From contig NC_134027.1 in the NCBI RefSeq assembly GCF_964204645.1, forward strand, positions 3,150,485-3,214,484: a DNA stretch of 64,000 nucleotides. Reading direction: 5' to 3'. A model generated the notes under the pieces. That model was not told the DNA's origin. It did not search any database and was given only the letters and a program-made list of their open reading frames with translations. A program made the translations under genes and the position numbers. This DNA comes from Tubulanus polymorphus. Lineage: Eukaryota > Nemertea > Palaeonemertea > Tubulaniformes > Tubulanidae. The number at the start of each line of letters is the position of its first letter. Position 1 is the stretch's first letter. Positions 10,755 to 39,986 of the stretch are shown here, in pieces.

Positions 10755-12736
10755 TCATGCACCCGGCCGCTTGCCAGGATTGCCTCCCCTGTCCGCCCAA
10801 TAAATCTTGGGCGGTGTAATTGAGCAGTGAAGGGTCTGCGGCCAGGACTTGTGTTGAGGTGAGTTTCGGGGGTGGGGAGGTGATAAAATCCTGGCAAGCG
10901 AGAGAATGGAATTCATAGTTTTACCACAAGCTAAAGTGAGTGAACCATCTTCATGGCCATCCATCGATTCAATGGGTCTCCATATTCTTGGGTGAGACAA
11001 AATGTTGCATAAATCCGCTTTAGTTTGTGGTAGCGTGGAGTTTTCAAGGAATTCCGTGCGCTTCTGCGAACTTATTGTGGCATCACACGCGTCTGGGACG
11101 AGTCGTAATCTTCAAATGATTCATGCAACGAAAAACGTATCATTTATATTTTTACCAGGTTTAACAGACCATCCTGAACAAACTCAGGGCTAGCAGGACT
11201 ACATACTGATTGCAATGATAATAATATCCATATACGGGTTCAGAAGAATGTGATTCAGTTGGCACTGATTCAGTTGGTACTGATTCGTTTCGCTTCTTAA
11301 TTTCGATAAGTTTGAAATTTGTTTGCACGCGTTCGTCTGTTTCTTTATTGTAGATCTCGTAGATGTATACTACATCTTTGTTGGAAAGGAAAGCAGCATT
11401 CATACTGAAAATCATAATCACAGTAGTTGTAACAAAATCAAAGCTATACATGTATACCACGAACTCAACAGGTGAACAACGCACCTCACGGCAGTCCCGA
11501 CTCCCGATCCCACATTTCTTATGATTTCAGTCAGATGGTCGGGTGAACTCGCCGACAGTGAAGCTCTTAACAGCATGCTCATAGCTACAATAGCGTAATG
11601 ATTGTTTACAATCGAACATCGTCCTAATCCAGTTCAATGTGTTTGAATGTTTTAAAATTACGTGTATGATAATAATCTATTCAAATGATATTTACGTAAT
11701 CGATCTTTTTTGACGTATTTTCCCGTGATGTAGTTTACTGTAGTAACTAATCCATCGCTGTTGTAAGAAAATGCTGCACCAGAAAGAGCGCCTAAAGACA
11801 TCCAATTTTTCGACATTTTAGTCCGAATTGCCTCATCATTTTTAACATAGATTATTTCTAGGAAACTACTATACCTGGATAACAATAGGAAACAAATCGT
11901 TCCTCTGGTACTAACAGACGACCTCGAGGTCTGTCATTAATACAACAAACGTCGACTATGAAAGAATAACCACATTCCTTCGATAATGCATCCTCGTTAT
12001 GCGCTATCACTTGCTGAAATGATGCAAAAATCATTCTTTAGAAACATATCACCCAAAAACCATGTTACCATGAGTCAAATATTGATGAATGTATTACTTG
12101 TATATGTAAATTGTTATTCACAAAGAATTTGAAATTGAACATACAGTTGATTCTGTGTTGAGGAAGACGTCCGTACACCGTAGACCCATGGCTTCAGATT
12201 TCCTTTCGAGGATCACCAGTTCATAGAGGTTTGACATGAAAATCTGAATGCAATCAATGGATTCTTAAAAACATGCTTGTTAATAGATAAGGCCTACTTT
12301 AGCAACTATATTCTATACCTTTTCAAAACTAACACCGGCACCATCAGCAATTCCCTGCAATTCCTCAACATATTGAGGGTAATTGTCATTGGTTACCTTT
12401 AGATATCCACTGTACAACTGAAATGAATTTTACAACATCTTATCAACATTTTTACGTTTGAATATTCTACTCTTTTTAAGATACTCGTTGCAATCAGACC
12501 TTATGACATTCATCTGTTTTAAGAAAATCCTTCTCCACAGTTTCAAAATACCTCTGCAAAAGCTGTTTTACTTGCGTACCCTGAAATGAACACATTTACT
12601 TGGTGACATTTTGATTAGTAAGCTCGTCTATCGTAAAGTCTAAGGAGTCCAAAAGCATGGGTAAAAAATCATTACTCACAATTTGGCGTCCAACTTCATA
12701 ATGTGTTCCTGTAGCTTTTATGATTGGCAGCGACAT
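10755..12736 (-). CDS. C45-family acyltransferase/amidohydrolase (penicillin acyltransferase / carcinine hydrolase-like)
   Basis: Exons in transcript order: 12736-12680, 12580-12500, 12417-12319, 12243-12145, 12013-11875, 11791-11696, 11584-11485, 11404-11207, 11109-10755. Phases all agree, giving 407 residues. C45 enzymes are Ntn hydrolases that self-cleave before a Cys, which becomes the N-terminal nucleophile. Animal members include insect Tan, which hydrolyses beta-alanyl amines. Family signs in order: GTHYEVGRQI near the N-terminus, YPQYVEELQGIADGAG, LRCTDVFL with candidate nucleophile C102, VIAHNEDA (117-120), PGALSGAAFSYNSDGLV, LLRASLSA and YYYHCNQLRLVPDAC. It ends with a DG-SLTLACG strand. 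The residue before C102 is Arg, whereas fungal penicillin acyltransferase has Gly. The last ~50 residues are not family-like, so the 3' end may be misjudged or carry another intron. The substrate cannot be told from sequence. Confidence 0.8.
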
Positions 12737-14264
12737 TGAGAGTGTTTACGTTAAGAAATACTGAATATATATATACTGTGAATATATTCTATCATATCAA
12801 GGCTTGACAATCATTCAACACTGGTAGTGGTTAGACAATGATCTCGCGCCCGGCGTACTTTTTACCTATGTCACACATTTACCAGATTGAACTGTCAACG
12901 AAATAGATAACTGGTGTAGAGCTATGTATATGCTTTATTTAGGGTAATTGATCCGAACTACATTTCGTGTGGAACGTAAATTTGTCCTAAGTGAACTGTG
13001 AGGGTGTTTCAACGGAGGGCATATTGATGTGATAACGAAATTATGGAATATCGAAAATTAATCGTTAGTAAAGCCTCTGGGTTTAACCAGCACCTCCTCC
13101 AGCATTCAAACCATTCAATACACCCGCTACAACGACTTTTAGAATTTCTTCTGGGTGGCCGCCGAGACCTAGGCCTTAGCGACATGTGCGTGGCAGCAGA
13201 GCTAGCCAGGGCCTTGTAAGAAGCGGACAATGTTGTGTCTGAAAGCTCATATTATGCCCGGGTATTATGCTGATGGTTATTTTCATCATCGAATTGCGGT
13301 TAATTTGGTTTTCTTGTATATATTGCACATTGAAATGTAGTTGACGGATCGCAATCGTACGACACTGCCACTTGCGCTACCTTTCGGAGGATATCTGAAA
13401 TGCCAATAGTTAAAATGCCATAAATTGACACTCTTTCATAATTGCAACTTATCGATGGAATGAATATAGGTGTAAGTAATTTCTAGAGAATCCCAAAAAT
13501 GTCGATAACGTATTGACTATTAAGAAAAAGAAGTTGGCTGAATTGTTTGTACTCAGTTAGCAACACCAGCTTGTTACAGTGGCTCAAATTTTATATATTT
13601 CGGTAATTTCTTCGTCCCGCACTTGGGAAATGGTTTAAATGCTCAACCCACGTACAAAAGTACGTTTTGAAAGTTTTTTGATCCCTGAATGGGGATAATC
13701 TGCACATCATCAAAATTATTGCCGGTCATGCGTTTAATATACAATGGTCACATACCATGCATGAGTTCTGGGGAGAAAATTGCTGGAATTGCCTTCTGTG
13801 AAAGTCCCGAACTGGATCGAAGGAGTAAAATCCGAGTCCATCACCAAGTTATTTAACGAAAAATTTTTCTATTTACCGGCATCCATGAGATACGGGGCAA
13901 ACAACAGCGAACGGCGTTATGAATGCGAGCACAAATACAGCGTTGTGAATGTCTTGTGCACCTGTCCTTTCTTCTTTTTTTTTAATACAAGACATTCTCA
14001 TAGATGTTCATTGTCAGCTTTCCATTATTGAAAGTGGACATTATTCAATGCGGATTGGCATCTTGGACACATTTCCTTGCATCGTTTTTAATTCTACAAT
14101 ATGGGATTCGAACCTCGAGAATTTGTGATATGTGTCAAGCATTGTGGCGCTTAGGAATTAACATCGACCTCTCCTACCCGGAAGTGTTTTAGAAGAATTG
14201 TTTCGATTTTTGGTATTTTTCCGATAAAAAACCTATAATTTCAAGGTGATCACAGAGTCAGAAG
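12737..14264. other. Divergent intergenic region
   Basis: Separates the starts of the C45-like gene (-) and the synaptophysin-like gene (+), so it should hold both promoters. Short open frames at 13009-13230 and 13780-14192 show no recognisable protein features. I saw no clear TATA box or repeat. Confidence 0.4.
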
Positions 14265-32340
<18,076 letters not shown>

Positions 32341-33165
32341 ACAAACTAATCAGTATTGATCTATGATATGTAAATGTTGCAGCTCAAATGTAGCCCAGTT
32401 AATATTATTTAAAATACTCCTTTAGTTCAGACACATTCCCATTATCCTACTGCTTATAGCAACTATGAAGAATGGATCTAGGATTTTTCACAGTAATCAA
32501 TAAGGAATACGCGTTATTCATTCAAGCATGAAAACGCTTTATTGTTTATAATCATAATGAATTGGTAATAATTTGCAAGGAGTTGTACGTGAAACATCAC
32601 TGCTTTCATCGATGTACTGCTGCAGCAGAAACCTCGCTTTATTTTACTGATAACGTGAATTCATAGAGGGCAGAAGCGTCAAATATTTGGGCTGCATCGC
32701 GTGATAGTTCAGTGTGCTACACCAGTAAACCTTCTTGACTTTCACTCAATGTTTTCGAGAAAAAGAATAATCCGCTTAAATTTGGAAAATATAGCTGTAA
32801 TAGGTGTATTGAATGTAAACTTAAAATCATAATGCTGCATGTAGTAATTAACGAATTGTTGTTTATCATTTTGCTCTGTGCATGTACTTGCTGTACTCCC
32901 TGTACTCCTTGTACTCACCATGAAGTTTCTATTAGATTTTCTAAGTGTCTGTGTTTTTCAAATACTGGTCAACATCACCATCATTTAGAACAGAAATCAC
33001 GACGTTTAGACTTGATCTTGCTTGTGTCATAAATTGTACATATGTATTTATTAGCTAAGGAATTATTAAATCTATCTATGCAATCTCTCCATCAGTTTAT
33101 GATACGATGACGTTGTATGACTAGCTGTACATACGGAATATTTTATTGTTTAGTTTTTGAAAATA

Positions 33166-33320
33166 CAGTTGCACCTTTTTGAGTTCACTGAATCGAATTC
33201 TCTAAAAACTAAACCTACAATGATATCAATGATAATGGCAGGGGATTTATAAGATATTCAGATTACCGGTTATAGCAGAGTTTACAGACACAACTGAATC
33301 GCACTAATGAGATTCAACTG
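33166..33320. mobile_element. pogo/Tigger-like MITE
   Basis: The left end is CAGTTGCACCTTTTTGAGTT. The right end on the other strand is CAGTTGAATCTCATTAGTGC. TA lies on both sides. The terminal repeats are imperfect, so this copy is older than the one at 18.6 kb. Confidence 0.6.
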
Positions 33321-34103
33321 TATTGATATCAATTCTCTTAGTTCTCCCTCTAGTTTCATTGCATTGCAAAGTTTTGGTTGAGATCAGTGTTTTTTTTTTG
33401 TCATGCGTGATGAATATTTGTTGTGAAAATTGTCGAAGTGTTTGTCATAGAAACTTTGAATACAGGATTAATTTCAATCTGATCGAATCAACGTTCGCTT
33501 AACTTATAAATATTCAATGATCAAATGACTGATTGATCGCAAATATTAATACATGATTCATCAGTACAATTATTCGAAATATACTGTAGATTTATAGTTT
33601 ATCATATTTCTTAGTTATTTTAATTCACTAGTTTTGGTTTTAAAGTCGTTGATCAAAGTCGCATCGTTTTATATTTTTATTTCGCTAGCTTTGTCGTGTG
33701 ATTTATTTTCAGATTTTTCATCTAAGAACCAGGGATCAGATGGAAATCTAGTCTTTAAGTATTCACTATTGTAAGAAATCATTGGTTTCATGAATTGAAA
33801 AGAATGTCAGTCTGAAATGTAAAATGCATGGTTAATGGTGAGATCGGTAGGTTGTGTGTTTATATTTATTGGATTATCCATTCAATACTACATGTATGAA
33901 CTACAATAAAATTTGTATCAAAGTTGCTTGTATCAAAAAAATTGATTTATATTCTTTTGTCGTGAATGTTGCACCGGGAATATTTACGCTTTGTGTAGAT
34001 TACAAACATATCGACTACAATGTACATGTAACTCGTAAGTCAGATTAGAATTTGTGTCAACATTAGATGAAGAACTTAAACTGTGCGGAAGGGTTCTTCA
34101 AAC

Positions 34104-34150
34104 CATGGACGTATAAACTAGATTCGTATAATCTAGTTTATACGTCCATG
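34104..34150. repeat. Perfect 21-bp foldback (copy B)
   Basis: Arms 34104-34124 and 34130-34150 are exact reverse complements with a 5-nt loop (CGTAT). TTCAAAC flanks it on both sides (34097-34103 and 34151-34157). Its outer arm sequence is shared with the foldback at 15425-15456. Confidence 0.85.
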
Positions 34151-34421
34151 TTCAAACTGAGTAGGTTTCATGCGGGGACGTTTCTATTGATAAGTTGCAA
34201 AATTAGAAATGTTTTTCGGAGTTACGGGTTGGCAAAAAACACAAAGGATTAATTAATTCATATCGAGGAACATCTAAGATAACTATGAAAAATGAGATCA
34301 AAAATTTGAATAAAAACTAGAAACTGCTTGAAATCACGTGTGATATAGAATTATATATAATACCCATTCAAGAGACACCGAGTCTGATTATTATTATAAT
34401 AGTTGATACATTCGCTGTTGA

Positions 34422-35513
34422 TTATTGAAATAAAGTCGTATCGGGTCCATTGCTGTTGTAAAACTGTTCCAGAAATTGCTTTAACTGAAAGCGTTTATGT
34501 ACGAGGTGGTTGATGTGGACGGTTTTCGAGCCGATAGAACGGATGTATGTGTTCGCGAATTGATGTACAGTATACTGCGTGGACAGCGGTTTCGCCGGAT
34601 TCCTGTACGAGTTTTTATCCAGATATTTACACCACTTCATTCCTTCTTTGTTTTTATATTCAATGCGGATTTTCGTGCACGATTTTCTCAATTCGTTTGT
34701 TATCAATTCCGAAAAATGGGGAACAAATTTATAATGCGGCGCTAAGAAAACTGAATCACAAACCGACGAGTTATTAGTTATTGTTTGGTTGTATTCGCGA
34801 ATTTCTCTGGTTAACATAAACGGACCTGTTTTCGACAAAAAATCGTCGGATTTAGTTTCTACGTTCACTTTGGGTAGATCTTTTATGACTTTTCGAAAAA
34901 ACGCGTGTCTTGGAACGGAAAACATTAAGGCATTAAGAGGAATATCTTCTACTTGCCAGTATATGAATCGATGAACAGCGTGATCTTGTGGAATAAGCGC
35001 GGTATGAACAGAAACTAAATCATCGAGTCTACGTAACACTTTCATATCTAAATCGGCATATATTCCACCAAATTCATAAAGTATAAAATAACGCTGAGCA
35101 TCGGCACGCATTATCGGTAGTTTGTACGATCTATACATCGATATGTAGTTCGGAAATCTTTTCGCTATGAATTCTTCCGCTAATTCGTCCGTCCAAAACC
35201 AATATTCATAATCCGGATGAATTTCATTCCAAGAAGCAATCGCGTCCTTCATTGCAACTGGTATTAATTCATTTTTCCATGTTTGATGAATCCTTTTCGG
35301 GAGGGATGGACACTTGCTACTGTTGCGAAGCCACGTAGCGTAGTCTCCATAAACGACCGGTAAAAACGAGTTAGAATTTGTGAATGCAACAGTTTTGATC
35401 CGACGCCGGAGTTCGATGAATGCGAAGACATCAACCTTCATCGAATACATGTAAAAATATCCGAAAACCAGAACCAGGAATATTCCAGCAAAACTGCGCT
35501 TTGTTGACATCAT
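34422..35513 (-). CDS. Intronless GT32-family type II membrane glycosyltransferase
   Basis: Single exon of 363 residues. Residues 8-25 form a signal-anchor helix after a short basic N-terminus, the layout of Golgi type II enzymes. The catalytic domain has the family opening LPKRIHQTWK (71-80) and WFWTDE. The core follows as RADAQRYFILYEFGGIYADLD, with the DXD metal/nucleotide-sugar motif DLD at 154-156. GT32 includes yeast Och1 and Sur1/Csg1 and animal alpha-1,4 sugar transferases. The spacing here resembles inositol-phosphoceramide mannosyltransferase-like entries. The acceptor cannot be inferred. Met1 and Met2 are both possible starts. The absence of introns contrasts with every complete neighbour. 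Open frames antisense to it at 34497-34974 are shadows. Confidence 0.88.
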   Translation of the reverse strand: MMSTKRSFAGIFLVLVFGYFYMYSMKVDVFAFIELRRRIKTVAFTNSNSFLPVVYGDYATWLRNSSKCPSLPKRIHQTWKNELIPVAMKDAIASWNEIHPDYEYWFWTDELAEEFIAKRFPNYISMYRSYKLPIMRADAQRYFILYEFGGIYADLDMKVLRRLDDLVSVHTALIPQDHAVHRFIYWQVEDIPLNALMFSVPRHAFFRKVIKDLPKVNVETKSDDFLSKTGPFMLTREIREYNQTITNNSSVCDSVFLAPHYKFVPHFSELITNELRKSCTKIRIEYKNKEGMKWCKYLDKNSYRNPAKPLSTQYTVHQFANTYIRSIGSKTVHINHLVHKRFQLKQFLEQFYNSNGPDTTLFQ

Positions 35514-35911
35514 ACCAACAGATATGAACAGCTGAATGTTGAGTATGCCACAACGCGTTGTTCAACCCGCCAATATATCAACAAAACAAGCTGATATGTA
35601 ATCAAGATTATCAATTAGGACTTATGGAATAGATGGAAAGCAATAGAATTACGATGGAATTAAAACAAAACCACCGGTTTTAGCTGTTGACTATCGGTGA
35701 AATTATATGAATATAACTCCACCGCGATGTGGGCTGTAAGTCAACAGCTGAAAGGCGGTTGTTTCATTTTGATAAATTCTAAAAGGCAGGTGTTGTAGAA
35801 AATTCTAGTGTGGGACTTATTCATCTATCCACAGCTGACACGGATTAGTGATTATTACACTATCAGAGTATATGAGACCACATATAATTATCAGAGTGTG
35901 ATAATACCCCT

Positions 35912-36023
35912 GGGCCCGGTTTTAACGAATGGTATCAACTTTAATCTGAGGGTTAACTCAATGCATTTTCGATTGATTCAACCCCTGGGCTAAAGTTAAA
36001 AACCAGTCTATAAAACCGAGCCC
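35912..36023. mobile_element. Short MITE-like element with GGGC(C/T)CGGTTTTA ends
   Basis: The left end is GGGCCCGGTTTTAACGA. The right end on the other strand is GGGCTCGGTTTTATAGA. It is about 112 bp and non-coding. No clear target duplication was found. Confidence 0.6.
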
Positions 36024-37372
36024 TTGCTGGTGATTTTGCATACTTGGACGCGTCAATGTCAATAAAATGACAAATTTTTGTCTGCGAAAAACAAAGTTCT
36101 AGTCTCAGCTGCGTTGTTTCAAGAATTGTTGATTTTTTAGCGGATGAGTCGGCCTGACGCCAGTAGTGTTATATGTTGACTGTCCTACCAGTAGTGGGCC
36201 GCGGTGAACATGAGAACTAAATTCCACTGCACGATATTCGCACTGTGGCATGCGAGTAATATGTTAGTTCACATATCTACCGTCAACGATGTTTTTAGCG
36301 GCAGCACTAAACGGTTAAGATATAAGGGATCGATATTCCTGCTGTGGCATGCAAGTAATACAGATATAATTTCTCAAGCACGTTATCTGGCATTTTCTAT
36401 AATCGTTGTATAAAAATAAACATGATTCACTTTAAAACCTTCCAATCGTTTCATGACGTTTTTAGCAACAATCAAGCGTTGAGGCTTTCCTACGGAAATA
36501 CCGATTTCAATCGAGGTTCTATCGAAAAGGAGCAGCTCTCGACAAATATGAACAGATGATAATCATTAATTGCCCTAGATATATTCTGATTGTCACAGTT
36601 TAACATCTCTTTATTATGACGACAATTTTTTTGGCACTTGTAACAGAAACTCAAACGTCTCGTCCCCTTGCAACCGGGTACGGAATACACGTGGCTTAGG
36701 GGAATACTAAACGGAAACAAATTCGCCGGTGCGACAATTAAGTTTTTGAAAGGCACCCGGATTCGTATCGGATTTGAATGTGAAGATTGTTTTTAAGTGA
36801 GCGACTTTTGAATTGATGTTGATGTTGTGAGTTTGTCTCAATGATATTCATCAAGACTTGGAAACTATTTACGTCAACGTCCCCAGATTCATTGTCACTG
36901 GTAGTCTGACAGGCCCGTACCCAGGAGCGAACGCACCCCCGCTCCCCCTCCCACAAGTTTTGTCAAAGAAAATTTCTAGACTTGATTTCACGTTTCTCTT
37001 CTCTCGCACTTGCCCACATTCATATAACTATGATATAGATATTGACTGTTACCAATTTACCAGTCGAAGGATGGGAATCCAGTACATGTTGTTGGATTAA
37101 TAGACCTAATAAAAACTTATTCTGAATGTGTTTCGAGGATTGATTATATTTTTCAGTGACATGTTTATATGAAATATTCACTAGAATTTGGCCGAAAATG
37201 CATCTTGAACGTTTCTATTTTCAAAATTAATTTCATCGTTTTTTCTACCGCATGAGTTTTCTTCGAATGTAATATTGACTTTTGTAAAAAGCATCGAACT
37301 ATATAGTGCGATTCGGAAGATTTCGGATTTGGATTAGTTTTTGGAAACTATATGCTCACGCTTGTAAGCTTT

Positions 37373-37505
37373 GATATAGGGTTCCGTAGTGAAATTCCTA
37401 GCTCAGAGAATTGACAAGAAAAGTAATTGTTGAGTAGTTGATATAGGGTTCCGTAGTGAAATTCTTAGCTCAAAGAATTGACGAGAAAAGTAGTTGTTAG
37501 TTAGT
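37373..37505. repeat. Two-copy 67-bp tandem duplication
   Basis: Both copies start GATATAGGGTTCCGTAGTGA, at 37373 and 37440, and differ at only a few positions. Confidence 0.85.
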
Positions 37506-37932
37506 TTAGTTTATTAATGAGCCAACCGAGCTATTGCGAGAGCTAGAACAAGAGAGCGAGTGAGTCCACGAGAAGAGTATTCACTCTCAGATGGCCACGT
37601 CAATTGAACGATGACCATCTGGCTCAACTCGATGATCAGGAAGGCCACGTTGGTAAAACAATGACCATCTGGATTAATCACGAAGGCCATAATTTACTAA
37701 TGTAGAGTTTCAAATATGTGCTCAAATTTCCGGAGCATATGTTTCGCTGTAAGCTATCTAGCTCATCTTCTATATATCAGCTTATCCACGGTACATATCT
37801 ATATCTCTTAGACTCTCAAATCGATTTTCCCTCGTTTTCTTCCACACTTCGAACGGGATTCCAAATCCACAACGCGTAACCGTCAAAATGCAAAAACATA
37901 CCATAACGTTTAAAAGAACTTCGATTAAGGAT

Positions 37933-37938
37933 TTTATT
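37933..37938 (-). terminator. Candidate poly(A) signal
   Basis: AATAAA on the minus strand, about 78 nt beyond the stop of the possible terminal exon at 38016-38273. Confidence 0.35.
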
Positions 37939-38015
37939 TCGATACCGGTACGTATCACATCAATCTACGAATGTTCGTCCCCCTCATACATTTACAAAAT
38001 ATATACATCCTAATT

Positions 38016-38273
38016 TCACATAAGGTCAAGATCAGAGACAAGTGTTCGGACTCTATCCCCACCTCTCTGATGAACACTATCTCCAGATTTTAAAGAAGAG
38101 TCCACCATCATCTGGCCGTCACTTTTCGATGTACTAGGAAATGGCTCAGCAGTGTTTGAATCACTCAGTGCGTATGCTGAAGCTTGTGTCTGCGGCAACT
38201 GAAATTCACGGGTCTCAAACTTACTTTTCTTCTGTTGTTTCTTCTTGTTACTTCCATTTGAATACATAGCCCT
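38016..38273 (-). CDS. Possible terminal exon of an unrecognised gene
   Basis: An open frame of about 85 codons follows a reasonable acceptor (ATACAG at 38279-38274) and ends at a stop. A poly(A) signal lies shortly after. The peptide is Lys/Gln-rich at its start (NKKKQQKKSKFE) and then Ser/Thr-rich, ending DLDLM. I do not recognise it and could not place an upstream exon with confidence. It may equally be non-coding. Confidence 0.3.
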   Translation of the reverse strand, partial: RAMYSNGSNKKKQQKKSKFETREFQLPQTQASAYALSDSNTAEPFPSTSKSDGQMMVDSSLKSGDSVHQRGGDRVRTLVSDLDLM

Positions 38274-39986
38274 GTATGAATATATATATATATTCCTAGA
38301 CATACACGACTTCTATTCTATTCACAGTAAAAAGATAATACGGTAGAAATTTCGGAAACAATGAACACTTTTCCTCGACAAAATGTCAATGACTGTATTT
38401 GGTTGATCGAATTTAATAGACGCTAAGCGTCTCTTCAAAACACAGAAGAAGCAGAGTGGATGAATCTGATCAGAGATTCTCTTCCCGTAGTTCGTAAGAA
38501 ATTTCAAACTTCAATGCAAATCGTATCGCCGTCAATGTTCCTTTCGAATACCTTAAACACCTGATTTTTGTATGAAGAATCGATCGACAGTTATCCGAAC
38601 AATCATTTAAACTAGTTAATGATCCATATCTCCAATTGAAGGTACTTGAAACCTGATGCCGATGTTGTATGCGGATGTATTTAGTGTTGAATCTCAGTGC
38701 TGATGATATATAATCAATGCGTATAATCAATATTCGGTCGCGTTAATCAGACTGAGCACTATATTGATCACACCAGTAATTGAATTTATAAACCAAATAA
38801 GACTGAGTAGGCATGAGCGGAGTGAGTGCGGACGACGAATCCTGAATTGAGAATTATGATGATAACAACTCCAATTGCCATTCCAGTGCGATTTCTTTGA
38901 TATTTTCTCCCTTTCGCCAATTTAAACATCAAACCATTTAATAGGTATTTTAGGGGCAGGTCGTAGAATTACAACACAAAAATGAAATGGGTCCCGAGGC
39001 AGAACACTGAAAAAATGCGGGGGTTTCGGCACGTAGGCCTACGAATTAAATTTGTGAAACTAAAAAAGAAAAAAATTACAACGCATAATGAAAATTTCTG
39101 ATTGAAAGCAGTTTGTTGATGGCTACTTCTAGGAATCATATCTAATATTCGTAGTAATAATATTCATCTAGCCCCGTACGTGTACGCCCTCTGTCGCGCA
39201 AGACTAAAGGTGAAGGTTGTTTCTGTGGGTATCGAATGTACACAAATTTTTTTGACAGTTTGTTGTTATTCCTTGTTATTTGAATAATAATGACTCGGAT
39301 TATAAGATAAACCTGCATTTCTTGATTAGATAAATGAAATTGATGCATTGTCTTTGGTAAGGAAATAAATCGCCGAGTTGTAAACCTGTAACTGATCAGT
39401 GATAATATATCCCTATCTTATTTATCAGACAGACAAGACAAGAGGAGAGGACAAGGCTTGGCTTCTTGTTATAACGTTTGTTTTTTATTGTTGAAGCCCT
39501 TCCTTTCAGTTTCTATTTAGCTTGCCTTTTTGTTCAACGTGTTGGACTTCCTTCCTTGCCTCGCTTTTTTCTGGTGAACTTGATGTTCCTTCTGATTTTT
39601 GCTGACCTGTCCCTGTCTACAGTGTGCAGAAATAAAATCTTAAGATAGCTGAATATAGAAAAGTGTTTTTAGATATATGATGATGAATATTTCTACGAAA
39701 GAAAATGTCCAACTCCTGATGAAATCTACTAATCAGTTGACCCAGTATGTAATGATACATATGGCTTTTCAAATAACTGGACCATAGGCCTACTTAAAAC
39801 AACTGCCATATAGAATTAGGTCAGGGAGTTATCAGACATGATCTAGGGCTTCTAGACATTTTTGGCAGGTGTCTTTGAATATAGGGTAGGCTACACTATG
39901 TAGTGTTAGGCCTGTTCGGTGTAAATTTACATTTTACTGAAACCGAAACGATATTATTTTGGCAGGTAGATTGGCCGGGATATAAG
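38274..39986. other. Intergenic region before the CCDC162-like gene
   Basis: Open frames on the minus strand at 38322-38730 lack known motifs and overlap one another in different phases. An acceptor-like TTGGCAG at 39959-39965 shortly before the CCDC162 start suggests a non-coding 5' exon further upstream. Confidence 0.4.

Larger units (their letters stand above)
32341..34421. other. Convergent intergenic region with synaptophysin-like 3' UTR
   Basis: The + strand has AATAAA at 33905-33910 and 34309-34314, candidate ends of a long 3' UTR. The region also holds a MITE (33166-33320) and a foldback (34104-34150). Open frames such as 32832-33032 and 33854-34048 show no known features. Confidence 0.5.
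35514..37932. other. Intergenic region upstream of the GT32 gene
   Basis: It contains the GT32 promoter side, a small inverted-repeat element (35912-36023), a diverged direct repeat around the GTGGCATGC-AGTAAT motif (near 36240 and 36342) and a 67-bp tandem duplication (37373-37505). No coding exon was recognised. Confidence 0.5.

Noticed and set aside
13780-14192. Open frames upstream of the synaptophysin-like start
   Set aside because: They contain poly-Phe from a T-run and show no family features or splice logic.
34497-34974. Open frames on the + strand opposite the GT32 gene
   Set aside because: They are antisense shadows of a clearly conserved glycosyltransferase.
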